Shown here piece by piece: positions 43,511 through 51,685 of a stretch of 64,000 nucleotides of DNA. The DNA is from Tsukamurella conjunctivitidis. Its GTDB lineage: Bacteria; Actinomycetota; Actinomycetes; Mycobacteriales; Mycobacteriaceae. The notes beneath the pieces are model-generated. The model was given only the letters and a program-made list of their open reading frames with translations. It was not told the DNA's origin and searched no databases. The position numbers were made by a program, and so were the translations under genes. The number at the start of each line of letters is the position of its first letter. The first letter of the stretch is position 1. Location of the stretch: positions 186,001 to 250,000 of the forward strand of contig NZ_VIGX01000007.1 in the NCBI RefSeq assembly GCF_007858475.1, in the 5' to 3' direction.

Positions 43511-44446
43511 CTACGGGCGACCGCCCTCCGGGGGGATACCGCCGCCGGTCGGCGCGCCGACGGCGATCGACTCCTCGGCGACGGGGTCGGTGCGATCGCC
43601 CGCCGACGGCGCAGCCGTCCGACCGGCCATCATCCAGCTGACCGCCATACCGGCGCCGACCACCATCACCATGCCGAGGAGCGCGGCCGGATCCAGGCTC
43701 TGATGCAGGAAGGTGGCACCCACCACGGCGCCGATGACGGGATCGAGACCGAACAGCAGCGCGATCACCGCGGCCGAGGCCCGCGCCGCCGCGACCGCAT
43801 CGCACGTGTACGACACCACGACGCCGAAGAACGCCGCCGCCAGCAACAGCGCGGCGGTCCGCAGGTTCAACTCGCCGATCGCGCGGAGCGAGAAGGGCGC
43901 CGTGGCTGCCGCCGCGATGGTCACCGCCAGCGCCAACCGGGAGAGCGGCTGATGCTGGCGCCCCACGCGTTCGGCGAGCACTGCGTAGCCGGCGAAGCAG
44001 AGACCCGCGGCCAGGCCGAACCCGACACCGACCAGATTGACGCCGCTCCCCTGGCCCGCCATCAGCACGACCCCGGCGAGCGCGATCGGAGCGCAGCACC
44101 GCTCCCGCCAGCGTTTGGCCATGACGAACGCCAGACTGCAGGGCCCGAGGAAGTCCAGGGTCACTGCGACCCCGAGCGGAAGTCGGTCGATGGCTTGATA
44201 CAGACACAGGTTCATGGCCGCCATCACGACCCCGAAGCCGGTGATCGCCCACCACTCGCGGGCAGTCACCCGCCGCAGGTCAGGACGCGTGAGAGCGCAC
44301 ATCATCACCGCCGCACCCGCCATGCGCAGGCCGGACGCGGGCGCGGGCCCCGCCCTGCCGAAGGTCTGGAGCGACAGCGCCGATGACGTCTGCGTGCTCA
44401 CCGCGCTGACGAGCATGGTGGACGACGACTCCCAATGGCGACGCAT
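43511..44446 (-). CDS. EamA/RhtA-type transporter
   Basis: A 311-residue drug/metabolite transporter with about ten membrane helices in two EamA repeats (LGVAVTLDFLGPCSLAFVMA; LFGLDPVIGAVVGATFLHQS). It is close to RhtA, which exports threonine and homoserine. The last ~30 residues are a hydrophilic Gly/Pro tail. ATG 44446 gives the MRRHWESSST start seen in relatives; in-frame GTG codons upstream are alternatives. A 12-bp palindrome lies 67 bp upstream. Confidence 0.85.
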   Translation of the reverse strand: MRRHWESSSTMLVSAVSTQTSSALSLQTFGRAGPAPASGLRMAGAAVMMCALTRPDLRRVTAREWWAITGFGVVMAAMNLCLYQAIDRLPLGVAVTLDFLGPCSLAFVMAKRWRERCCAPIALAGVVLMAGQGSGVNLVGVGFGLAAGLCFAGYAVLAERVGRQHQPLSRLALAVTIAAAATAPFSLRAIGELNLRTAALLLAAAFFGVVVSYTCDAVAAARASAAVIALLFGLDPVIGAVVGATFLHQSLDPAALLGMVMVVGAGMAVSWMMAGRTAAPSAGDRTDPVAEESIAVGAPTGGGIPPEGGRP

Positions 44447-44512
44447 GCGCACGCGGAACACCTCACTCGATCGGATTCCACCGACCCCGGCGGACGGTGG
44501 CGACCTCACCAG

Positions 44513-44524
44513 AGTAACGTTACT
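44513..44524. promoter_or_regulatory. 12-bp palindrome AGTAACGTTACT
   Basis: A perfect AT-containing palindrome in the 220-bp gap between the EamA gene and the divergent DUF998 gene. Flanking sequence is AT-rich for this genome, so a promoter-operator is plausible. The binding protein is unknown. Confidence 0.45.
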
Positions 44525-44666
44525 TAGCCGAAACAGTTTAGTGACATCCTGCACACAGGAGAGTCACAGCGCCCGCCACGGACAATCAGCCGCCGCGATT
44601 CCACGGACCGGCCGTCGGGAGACGCGCGCCACAGCGCTCGGAACTCCGGTGCGCTAGACATACTGA

Positions 44667-45434
44667 ATGCCGCTAACGATCGATGCGCTTCCTCGAGCCC
44701 GCCCCGCCACCGAAATGAGCCGGCGCCGCACCGTGCTCGCCGGAGTCCTGCTCGTGTCGACCGCGCTCTACTTCCTCGCCGAGCTCGTGGTCTCCCTGCG
44801 CTGGCCCCGGCCCTACGACTGGTCGCGCAACATGATCAGCGACCTCGGCGTCCCCGAATGCCTCGGGGAGCTCAGCCGTGACGGCGGGCTCGCCGTCGCC
44901 GACCGCTTCGTCTGCTCGCCCTGGCACCCCGTGATGAACACCGCGTTCGTCGTGGTCGGAGCGCTCGGCTTCGCCGCGGCCGTGGCACTGCGGCCCGTCC
45001 TGCCCCGCCCGTGGGCCGCCCTGACGCTCGCGCTCGCGGCGGTGAACGGGATCGCTCTGGCGTGCGTGGGCCTGTTCCCCGGCAGCGCCGGTGAGTTCCC
45101 CGACGGGCCGCGAGCGCGCATCGTCGTGCACCCGATCGCGGCGTACGTCGAGCACGTCACGGGGCTCGCGCTGATGGCCGTCGCGGTCCTCCTCCTGGTG
45201 CGAACACGGACGAGGCTCGCGGCTCTCACCGCGCTGTTCATCGCCGTCTCCGGCCTCGCCGCACTGGTCATCCCCTGGGCGAACCCGCTGGGCGCCGGCG
45301 GGACCGAGCGCGCCGCGATCGATCCGTTCCTGTGGTGGCGATGCGCCCTGGGCATCGCTCTCCTCGCCGTCGCCCGACGGTCGCGAACGTCCGATCCGAA
45401 AGCACCCGACCCGATCACCCTTGACCTGAAGTAA
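44667..45434 (+). CDS. DUF998 family membrane protein
   Basis: A 255-residue protein with about six membrane helices. The family pattern is YDWSRNMISDLGVPECL after helix 1 and PWHPVMNTAFVVVGALGF later; FPGSAGEFPDGPRARIVVHPIAA carries the conserved loop. Function is unknown. ATG 44667 and ATG 44715 (before SRRRTVLAGVLLV) are both possible; neither has a ribosome-binding site. It is followed after 44 bp by an MBL hydrolase gene on the same strand. Confidence 0.8.
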   Translation: MPLTIDALPRARPATEMSRRRTVLAGVLLVSTALYFLAELVVSLRWPRPYDWSRNMISDLGVPECLGELSRDGGLAVADRFVCSPWHPVMNTAFVVVGALGFAAAVALRPVLPRPWAALTLALAAVNGIALACVGLFPGSAGEFPDGPRARIVVHPIAAYVEHVTGLALMAVAVLLLVRTRTRLAALTALFIAVSGLAALVIPWANPLGAGGTERAAIDPFLWWRCALGIALLAVARRSRTSDPKAPDPITLDLK

Positions 45435-45478
45435 TGTTGCGGTCGTAGCGTCGGAGGCACCCCACGAGAGGAACTCCG

Positions 45479-46135
45479 ATGCTCACCACGATCCGGCCCG
45501 ACCTCGTCGAGACTCCCATGTTCTCCCCGTTCCCGGGACTCACCACCCACGCGTACCTCTGGACGCCTGCGAACGGCGGCAACATCCTCTTCTACTCCCC
45601 CGGCGACGACGCGGAATTCGACGCCCTTGCCGACCGCGGGGGCGTCACCCACCAGTACCTGAGCCATCAGGACGAGGCGGGCCCGATGCTGCGGGCCGTC
45701 GCGGAGCGGTTCGGCGCGGTCCTTCACGCCCCGGCGCGTGACCTCGCGGGCATCACGGAGCACGCCACCCCGGGCGTCCTGCTCGCGGATCGCACCGTCG
45801 ACGCGAACGGCGTCGAGGTCATCCCGACGCCCGGCCACACCCCGGGGAGCACGTCCTTCCTCGTCATCGGCGTTGACGGTGCGCGGTACCTGTTCACCGG
45901 CGACACCCTGTTCCGCGCCGCGGACGGCCGGTGGAACGCCGGGTACATCCCCGGCATGAGCGACGGCGAGTCCCTGCTCGCGAGCCTGGAACTGCTCGGC
46001 GGCCTCGAGCCCGATCTCGTGGTCTCCAGTGCCTTCGCGGGCGACCGCGGTGCCCACGCCGTCGATCCCGCCGGCTGGCGGCACACCGTCGCCGAGACGG
46101 CCGCGCGCCTCGCATCCGGCGTCCTGCGCCGGTGA
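45479..46135 (+). CDS. MBL-fold metallo-hydrolase
   Basis: A 218-residue protein with a degenerate first motif YLSHQDEAGP, then TPGHTPGSTSFLV with a conserved histidine and FTGDTLFRA with the bridging aspartate. It resembles small glyoxalase II-like hydrolases. GAGAGGA stands 7 nt before ATG 45479. HxHxDH is reduced to HQDE, so the metal site may bind a single ion. The substrate is unknown. Confidence 0.78.
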   Translation: MLTTIRPDLVETPMFSPFPGLTTHAYLWTPANGGNILFYSPGDDAEFDALADRGGVTHQYLSHQDEAGPMLRAVAERFGAVLHAPARDLAGITEHATPGVLLADRTVDANGVEVIPTPGHTPGSTSFLVIGVDGARYLFTGDTLFRAADGRWNAGYIPGMSDGESLLASLELLGGLEPDLVVSSAFAGDRGAHAVDPAGWRHTVAETAARLASGVLRR

Positions 46136-46136
46136 C

Positions 46137-46424
46137 TCAGTTCAGCCGCTGGCTGAGGTGCACAACGACCTCGTCGCCGTCGGTCTTGCCGATCCGGCGG
46201 CGGATCGCGGCGGCGACGGGGAGCTTGTGCGTCCCGTCGCCGAGGGCCATGAACGACGAGGTGAAGGGCTCGCCGTCGACGGTGCCCGAAACCTTCACCA
46301 GGCCGCGGGTGCCGAAGATCTCGGCGGAGTCGGGCAACTGCACGCACGTCCAGGTGTCGCCTTCGCGCACCTTGCCGAGGACTGCGGTGAACGTGATGTC
46401 GATCGGTCCCGCGGTATCCGCCAT
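46137..46424 (-). CDS. DUF1905 family protein
   Basis: A 95-residue protein: [20 protein letters not shown], then [20 protein letters not shown] and [18 protein letters not shown] are the characteristic beta-barrel strands of DUF1905. In other bacteria this domain precedes a YdeI/OmpD-associated domain; here it stands alone. No catalytic residues are known. It lies 12 bp downstream of the LGFP lipoprotein gene, on the same strand. Confidence 0.85.
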   Translation of the reverse strand: MADTAGPIDITFTAVLGKVREGDTWTCVQLPDSAEIFGTRGLVKVSGTVDGEPFTSSFMALGDGTHKLPVAAAIRRRIGKTDGDEVVVHLSQRLN

Positions 46425-46436
46425 CGTTCTGCCCTT

Positions 46437-47135
46437 CTAGATCCCCGCCGGGACGACCTTGCCGTTGACGGTCACCTCAACCTTGCCGGTCTGCGTGTTG
46501 AAGCTGATCCTCCCGTGTTCGAAGGTGGTCTGCTTGACCGCTCCGGAGGTGGTCTCGTCGCTCGTCACCGCACCGAGCGGTCCGGCGGAGCCGTTCTTCC
46601 CCTCCGGGTCGGGCTTACCGTCCGGGCCGCGCTCGATGTTCCAGGCGTCGCGGATGCGGCCCCACGTGATGTACGCGGGCGTACCGGCTGCGGCGCTCTT
46701 CGCGGTGATCACGCCGCCCTTGAACTGCTGGAAGATGACGCCGCTGTCGCGGGTGCCCGCGTTGTGATCGCCCGTGAGGACGACACCGAGCGAGGCGCGC
46801 TGAGCGGCCGTGGCCGCGGAGTACTTCGCGGCGATCGGGCCCGTGAGTGTCACCTCGCTGCCGTCTGCCCCCTTCACCTTCACCGATCCGGGCGCGGCCT
46901 TCCCCGACGATCCCGCCGCCCCCGAGGACGAGGCCGAGGTCGCCGAGCCCGAGGAGTGCGCCCCGGAGGACGGAGCGGACGAACCGGCCGTGGTCGTGGT
47001 TGTCGGCGCGGTCGCCGACGACGTGACCGCCACATCGTCGCTCGTACCGCTGCTGCCGCACCCCGCGGCGGCCAGCGACACCGCCGCCAGGGCTGCGACC
47101 ACGCCGACGATCCGCCGATCTGCGAACTTCCTCAT
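46437..47135 (-). CDS. LGFP-repeat lipoprotein
   Basis: A 232-residue lipoprotein: the lipobox SLAAAGCGSS puts the cysteine near residue 26, and a long Ser/Thr/Ala linker reaches residue ~80. The C-terminal half has LGFP-like repeats, seen as FQQFKGGVITAKSAAAGTPA, IRDAWN, GPLGAVTSDETT and TTFEHGRISFNTQTG. These repeats are common in cell-wall proteins of mycolate bacteria, where they are thought to bind the envelope. It probably stays anchored outside the membrane. Confidence 0.85.
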   Translation of the reverse strand: MRKFADRRIVGVVAALAAVSLAAAGCGSSGTSDDVAVTSSATAPTTTTTAGSSAPSSGAHSSGSATSASSSGAAGSSGKAAPGSVKVKGADGSEVTLTGPIAAKYSAATAAQRASLGVVLTGDHNAGTRDSGVIFQQFKGGVITAKSAAAGTPAYITWGRIRDAWNIERGPDGKPDPEGKNGSAGPLGAVTSDETTSGAVKQTTFEHGRISFNTQTGKVEVTVNGKVVPAGI

Positions 47136-47251
47136 GGGGTCCTTCCGGTCTTCCTGCGAGTCGTTCGAGCGACCGTGCGCGAACCGCCCGTGGACCCGAC
47201 CCTAACCGCACGGGCCCGTTCGAGAGCACGGTTGCGCCGAGTGCGACGGAG

Positions 47252-48793
47252 TCACCTTCCGTCGGCGAAGGACACCATCGAGCCCAGGGGCAGCTGTGCC
47301 AGACGATCGAGGTACTCCTCGGCGACGACGGCGAGCACCGGATAGCCACCGGTCGTCGGGTGGTCGACGACGAAGACGACGGGGTGGCCGGACGGCGGAA
47401 CCTGGATCGCGCCGGGCACGAGCGCTTGGCTCTGGACCTCGCCGCCGAATCGCTCGAGCGGCCGCCCGGTGAGGCGGACCCCGACCCGATCGCTCTGCGG
47501 CGTGACCTCCCACTCCTCGTCGAGCAGGTGCTCCCAGGCACCGTCGGGGAAGAGGCCGGCATCCGGCCCCGGGGTCACGCCGAGCACCGTGGGGCGGCTC
47601 CCGTCCGGAACGGCGGGCACCGTCTCGGGCACGCCGACGGCGGTTCGCGGCGCCCGTCCGACGGGCAGCACCGCGCCGGCGGTGATCGGGCCGGGACCGA
47701 GGTGGGCGAGCGTGTCGGTGCTGCGGCTGCCCAGTACCGGCGGGACATCGATGCCGCCGCGGACGGCGATCACGACGCGCAGCCCCGCGGTCACGGGCCC
47801 GATCTCGAGGAGGTCGCCGTCGTCGAGGGCGAAGGGACGCCCGCGCTCGACGGTGCGCCAGTGCCCGTCGGGGGCCTCCACGACGAGCTCGGCGTCGGCG
47901 CCGGACACCGCGACGACCTGCTCCCCCACGGCCACCAGTTCGACACCGCCGCCTACGTTCTCGATACCCGCGGCGTGCTCGGGATTGCCGACGAGGCGGT
48001 TGGCCTGCCGCAGCGCGGCTCGATCGGCCGCGCCCGACCGCGTGACTCCGATCGCCGCCAGACCCGGACGGCCCAGGTCCTCCACGAGGCTCTGCAGCCC
48101 GGTCGCGCGAACGAGCAGACCGCTCGTCGGGGCTGGGCCGGGATCGGGCGGCGCGGGCGCTTCGGGCACGACGATGCGCTCGCGGACCGCGGTGAACCGC
48201 ACGCGCGCACCGGGGACGAGGAGGGCCGGCGGGTCGCGGTCGAGCGACCACAGCTCGGCTTCGGTGCGGCCGATCAACTGCCAGCCGCCCGGCGAGGTGC
48301 GCGGGTAGACGGCGCTGTACTCCCCTGCCAGTCCGACGGAACCCGCGGGAACGCGGACGCGGGGCGAGGAGCGGCGCGCGATCTCGGGCCCGGGCTCGGC
48401 CGACCGCAGGTAGGCGAATCCGGGCGCGAAGCCGAGGAAGCCCACGTGCCAAGAGCGTTCAGTGTGCATCCGCACCACGCCCGCGGGATCCGTGCCGAGC
48501 AGCTCCGCCACGTCCCGCAGGTCCTCGCCGTCGTAGACGACGCCGATCTCGACGAGTGGACCGTCGGCGACCCGCGGTTCCGGCGGCTCCATCGCCGAGA
48601 GGATGCGCTCCGCTTCTCCGGCGGACCGGGCCCCGTCGAAGAGGACGGTGATCGTCTCGCCTCCCGGCACCAACTCGCGCTGTCCGGGCAGGGGTTCCGC
48701 GGCGAGGCGGGCGCGCAGCGCTTCGACGGCGCCGGGTACCACCCGGACTCGCACGGCCCGGGCGCCGAGGCGACGGACGTCAGTGCGGGACAT
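47252..48793 (-). CDS. Fused 5-oxoprolinase subunits PxpB-PxpC (KipI-KipA)
   Basis: A 513-residue fusion. The N-terminal KipI/PxpB half contains HVGFLGFAPGFAYL and RVRVPAGSVGLAGEYSAVYP. The C-terminal KipA/PxpC half starts near residue 225 (SGLLVRATGLQSLVEDLGRP) and has GVTRSGAADRAALRQANRLV and VPPSGHPVVFVVDHPTTGGY. With PxpA these hydrolyse 5-oxoproline to glutamate using ATP. No PxpA (LamB/YcsF) gene is in the window. ATG 48793 overlaps the end of the MFS gene by 14 nt, so the two are coupled. Confidence 0.9.
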   Translation of the reverse strand: MSRTDVRRLGARAVRVRVVPGAVEALRARLAAEPLPGQRELVPGGETITVLFDGARSAGEAERILSAMEPPEPRVADGPLVEIGVVYDGEDLRDVAELLGTDPAGVVRMHTERSWHVGFLGFAPGFAYLRSAEPGPEIARRSSPRVRVPAGSVGLAGEYSAVYPRTSPGGWQLIGRTEAELWSLDRDPPALLVPGARVRFTAVRERIVVPEAPAPPDPGPAPTSGLLVRATGLQSLVEDLGRPGLAAIGVTRSGAADRAALRQANRLVGNPEHAAGIENVGGGVELVAVGEQVVAVSGADAELVVEAPDGHWRTVERGRPFALDDGDLLEIGPVTAGLRVVIAVRGGIDVPPVLGSRSTDTLAHLGPGPITAGAVLPVGRAPRTAVGVPETVPAVPDGSRPTVLGVTPGPDAGLFPDGAWEHLLDEEWEVTPQSDRVGVRLTGRPLERFGGEVQSQALVPGAIQVPPSGHPVVFVVDHPTTGGYPVLAVVAEEYLDRLAQLPLGSMVSFADGR

Positions 48794-50120
48794 CGATACC
48801 GTCCGGGGCGTCGGCGAGCAGTTGCAGTTCTTCCTCGGGGGCGGGATCGCGGCCGATGCACATGCCGGCGACGGTCGCCACCGCCGTGATCGCGACGTAG
48901 ACGGCGATGATCACCCACGAGTCGGTCCAGCGGAAGAGCACGGTGAAGATGAGCGGCGCCATGCCGCCGCCGACGACGCCCGCGAAGGTGTAGGCGAGAG
49001 AGCTGCCCGCGTAGCGCAGGCGGGCGGGGAACTGCTCGGTGATGAACGCCGCCTGCGGCCCGTACATCAGCGCGTGCAGCGACATGCCCACCACCACACC
49101 GATCGTCAGCAGGACACGGCTGCCCGACTGGATCATCAGGAACAGCACCGGAACCCACGCCGCCGTGAGCACCGCTCCGATGCCGTACACGAGGCGACGG
49201 TTGAACCGGTCGGTCAGCGACCCCGCGAGCGGCATCACGAAGATCTGCACGGCCGACCCGGTCAACACTGCGGTGAGCACGGCGCTCGTCGGGAAGTGGA
49301 GCTGCTTGGTGGCGTAACTGGCGAGGAAGACGGTGAGCAGCGAATAGAGAACGTCGGGGCAGATACGGGAGAGCGCCGCCGCGAGGAGAGCCCGCGGGTG
49401 ACCGCGGAGCACCTCGGAGATCGGGGCCTTCGGCTGCTCGGCGCGCTCGGCGATCGCCTGGAAGACGGGGGTCTCCTCCAGCCTGAGCCGGATCACGAGC
49501 CCGAAGACCACGAGGACGGCGGAGAGCAGGAAGCCGATGCGCCAGCCCCAGTCGCGGAAGGCGTCCTCGCTGAGCACGGCGGCGACCAGCGCGAGCACGC
49601 CGTTCGCCATGAGATTGCCGACGGGGACGCCGATCTGCGCAGCGGACGCCCAGAAGCCCCGCTTGCGCGGGTCGCCGAACTCGCTGGAGAGCAGCACCGC
49701 GCCGCCCCACTCACCGCCGACACCGACGCCCTGCGCGAACCGCAGCAGCACGAGGATCGTCGGTGCGACCACGCCGATGGTCCCGTAGCTCGGCAGGACG
49801 CCGATGAGCACGGTGGCGATGCCGATCAGGAGCAACGTCGCGACCAGGACGTTCTTGCGTCCGATCCGGTCGCCGAGGCGGCCGAAGATCACGCCACCGA
49901 GCGGACGGGCGAAGTACCCGACGGCGAAGGTCGAGAAGGACAGGAGGAGTCCGATGAATGGGTCCTCCGCGGGAAAGAAGACGTGCGGGAAGACCAGGGC
50001 CGACGCGACGGAGTAGAGCGCGAAGTCGTAGTACTCGAGCGAGGTGCCGGTGAGGCTGGCGATGTACGCCTTGATCGCGCCCTTCTGCGGCGCGCCCGTG
50101 CCGGATTCTGTCGTGGGCAT
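48780..50120 (-). CDS. MHS-family MFS transporter
   Basis: A 446-residue protein with about twelve helices. IASLTGTSLEYYDFALYSVA and GRLGDRIGRKNVLVATLLL, plus RFAQGVGVGGEWGGAVLLSS, are hallmarks of the metabolite:H+ symporter group (ShiA, ProP, KgtP-like). It probably imports an organic acid or amino-acid derivative. Operon position ahead of the 5-oxoprolinase subunits makes pyroglutamate or a related lactam a reasonable candidate, as inference. AGAGG precedes ATG 50120. Confidence 0.88.
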   Translation of the reverse strand: MPTTESGTGAPQKGAIKAYIASLTGTSLEYYDFALYSVASALVFPHVFFPAEDPFIGLLLSFSTFAVGYFARPLGGVIFGRLGDRIGRKNVLVATLLLIGIATVLIGVLPSYGTIGVVAPTILVLLRFAQGVGVGGEWGGAVLLSSEFGDPRKRGFWASAAQIGVPVGNLMANGVLALVAAVLSEDAFRDWGWRIGFLLSAVLVVFGLVIRLRLEETPVFQAIAERAEQPKAPISEVLRGHPRALLAAALSRICPDVLYSLLTVFLASYATKQLHFPTSAVLTAVLTGSAVQIFVMPLAGSLTDRFNRRLVYGIGAVLTAAWVPVLFLMIQSGSRVLLTIGVVVGMSLHALMYGPQAAFITEQFPARLRYAGSSLAYTFAGVVGGGMAPLIFTVLFRWTDSWVIIAVYVAITAVATVAGMCIGRDPAPEEELQLLADAPDGIDVPH

Positions 50121-50207
50121 GGCGGGACCTCTTCTCGGTCGGGCGGTCGGGCGGCGTGAGTCTGTGGTCGACGGCCGTCCACGGGATGTGACCCACACCA
50201 TATGCGA

Positions 50208-50218
50208 TTGTTGAACAA
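50208..50218. promoter_or_regulatory. GntR operator 1, TTGTTGAACAA
   Basis: An 11-bp palindrome TTGTT-g-AACAA, extended by one A/T pair on each side, in the divergent region between the MHS transporter and the GntR gene. It is repeated in opposite orientation at 50242. Confidence 0.78.
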
Positions 50219-50241
50219 TTTGTCACGCTCTTCGCGCTGAT

Positions 50242-50252
50242 TTGTTCAACAA
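50242..50252. promoter_or_regulatory. GntR operator 2, TTGTTCAACAA
   Basis: The exact reverse complement of the first site, centred 34 bp away, and close to the gntR start. Two matching sites fit repression of both divergent promoters. Confidence 0.78.
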
Positions 50253-50281
50253 GAATGCACCCGCCTCGTACGATCGGACCG

Positions 50282-50947
50282 GTGAGCACCGGACGACAGC
50301 GCGGCCACGCGGCCACCGACGCGACGGACGACCTGCGGCGGGCGATCGTCGAGGGCGTCCTGCGCCCCGGCGATCCGCTCCGGGAGGAACGCCTCGCCGC
50401 GGAACTGGGCGTCTCCCGGAACACGCTGCGCGAGGCGATGCGGACACTGGCCCACGAGGGACTGATCGCGCACGAGGCGAACCGCGGCGCCCGGGTCACC
50501 ACGCCCACGCGCGCGTCCGTGCGGGACATCTACCTGGTGCGCCGCACCGTCGAACCGCCCTCGCTGCGTGCCGCGGGCCCGGACCACCCCGCCGCCGTCC
50601 GGATGCGCGACGCCGTCGACGCGGCGCGGGCCGCGGCGCGGCTCGGCGACTGGCAAGCCGTCGGTACCGCCGACCTCGAGTTCCACCGCGCGATCGTGGG
50701 GCTCAACGACAGCCCTCGGCTGGACGCGGTCCTCGACTCGATCCTGGCCGAACTGCGCCTCGCGTTCGGCGCCTTCGCGGACCCCGAGTTCCTGCACGCC
50801 CCGTTCCTCGACGACAACGTCGTCATCCTCGAGACTTTCGAGAGCGGCCGGGGTGACGAGGCGGCAGCCCTCCTCGTGGAGTACCTGCTGCGGTCCGAGC
50901 GGACGCTGTTCGATTCCCCCGCGTCCCGACCCGCTACCGCTCGGTGA
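50282..50947 (+). CDS. GntR (FCD) family regulator of the pxpBC-transporter pair
   Basis: A 221-residue protein with the winged-helix motif LREERLAAELGVSRNTLREA and a C-terminal FCD domain (ADLEFHRAIVGLNDSPRLDA). Start GTG 50282 is chosen; ATG 50255 directly after operator 2 would add nine residues. It is divergent from the MHS transporter and pxpBC and has two matching operators beside it, so it probably senses the imported substrate. The 3' end overlaps the convergent LysE gene by 14 bp. Confidence 0.86.
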   Translation: MSTGRQRGHAATDATDDLRRAIVEGVLRPGDPLREERLAAELGVSRNTLREAMRTLAHEGLIAHEANRGARVTTPTRASVRDIYLVRRTVEPPSLRAAGPDHPAAVRMRDAVDAARAAARLGDWQAVGTADLEFHRAIVGLNDSPRLDAVLDSILAELRLAFGAFADPEFLHAPFLDDNVVILETFESGRGDEAAALLVEYLLRSERTLFDSPASRPATAR

Positions 50948-51557
50948 CGAGCTTCGCCCCGAACCCGATGAGCGCCACGCCGGCCAGACCGTCGAGGAAC
51001 CGGCGCGTCCGCGGTGTCTGCATCCACCGGGTCACCGTGCCGGCGGCGGCGATGAGGACGCCGCAGTAGACAGCGGTCAGCGCGATGTACACGCCGCCGA
51101 GCGCCAGGGTCGTCCAGGTCACCGAGTAGCCGGTGGGCACGAAGCCCGGCAGCAGGCTCACGAAGAGCACGCCGATCTTCGGATTCAGGATGTCGGTGAG
51201 GAAACCCGCGCTGAATCCGGCCGTGCGCCACGACGGCGCCACCGGGAGCGGCGGCTCGCCCAGGGCGGACCCGCGCACGACGGCGCGCAACGACTGCACG
51301 CCCATGTAGATCAGGTACGCGGCGCCCACGAACTTGAGGGCCGTGTAGCCGTACTCGCTGGCCTTGAGCATCGCCGAGAGCCCCAGGACCGCCGCCACGA
51401 CCCAGATCACGAGGCCGCTGAGCACCCCGAGGCTCGTCCGGATCCCCGTGTTGCGACCTCCCTGCACGACGCCGCGGACCACCACGAGGGTGTCCGGGCC
51501 GGGCAGGATCACCAGGAGCGCCGCAGCGGCGGCGAAGGAGAACAGGGCGACGAGCAT
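50934..51557 (-). CDS. LysE/RhtB family amino-acid exporter
   Basis: A 207-residue membrane protein with about six helices. The family start FAAAAALLVILPGPDTLVVV, followed by GGRNTGIRTSLGVLSGL and FLTDILNPKIGVLFVSLLPG, is diagnostic. It exports amino acids or their analogues. No ribosome-binding site is obvious before ATG 51557, and its 3' end overlaps the gntR 3' end. It is separate from the DHA2 pump, which starts divergently. Confidence 0.9.
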   Translation of the reverse strand: MLVALFSFAAAAALLVILPGPDTLVVVRGVVQGGRNTGIRTSLGVLSGLVIWVVAAVLGLSAMLKASEYGYTALKFVGAAYLIYMGVQSLRAVVRGSALGEPPLPVAPSWRTAGFSAGFLTDILNPKIGVLFVSLLPGFVPTGYSVTWTTLALGGVYIALTAVYCGVLIAAAGTVTRWMQTPRTRRFLDGLAGVALIGFGAKLVTER

Positions 51558-51685
51558 TCGATGATCTAAGCAGGCGATACGAGCTACCCGGAAGTCACCT
51601 CGTCCTGCCTGCACACCGGAATTCGTCACCGTCGAGCCATTGTTAGGATTACTAGCAACCCAACGCCGATCACGAAGGCATCGCC

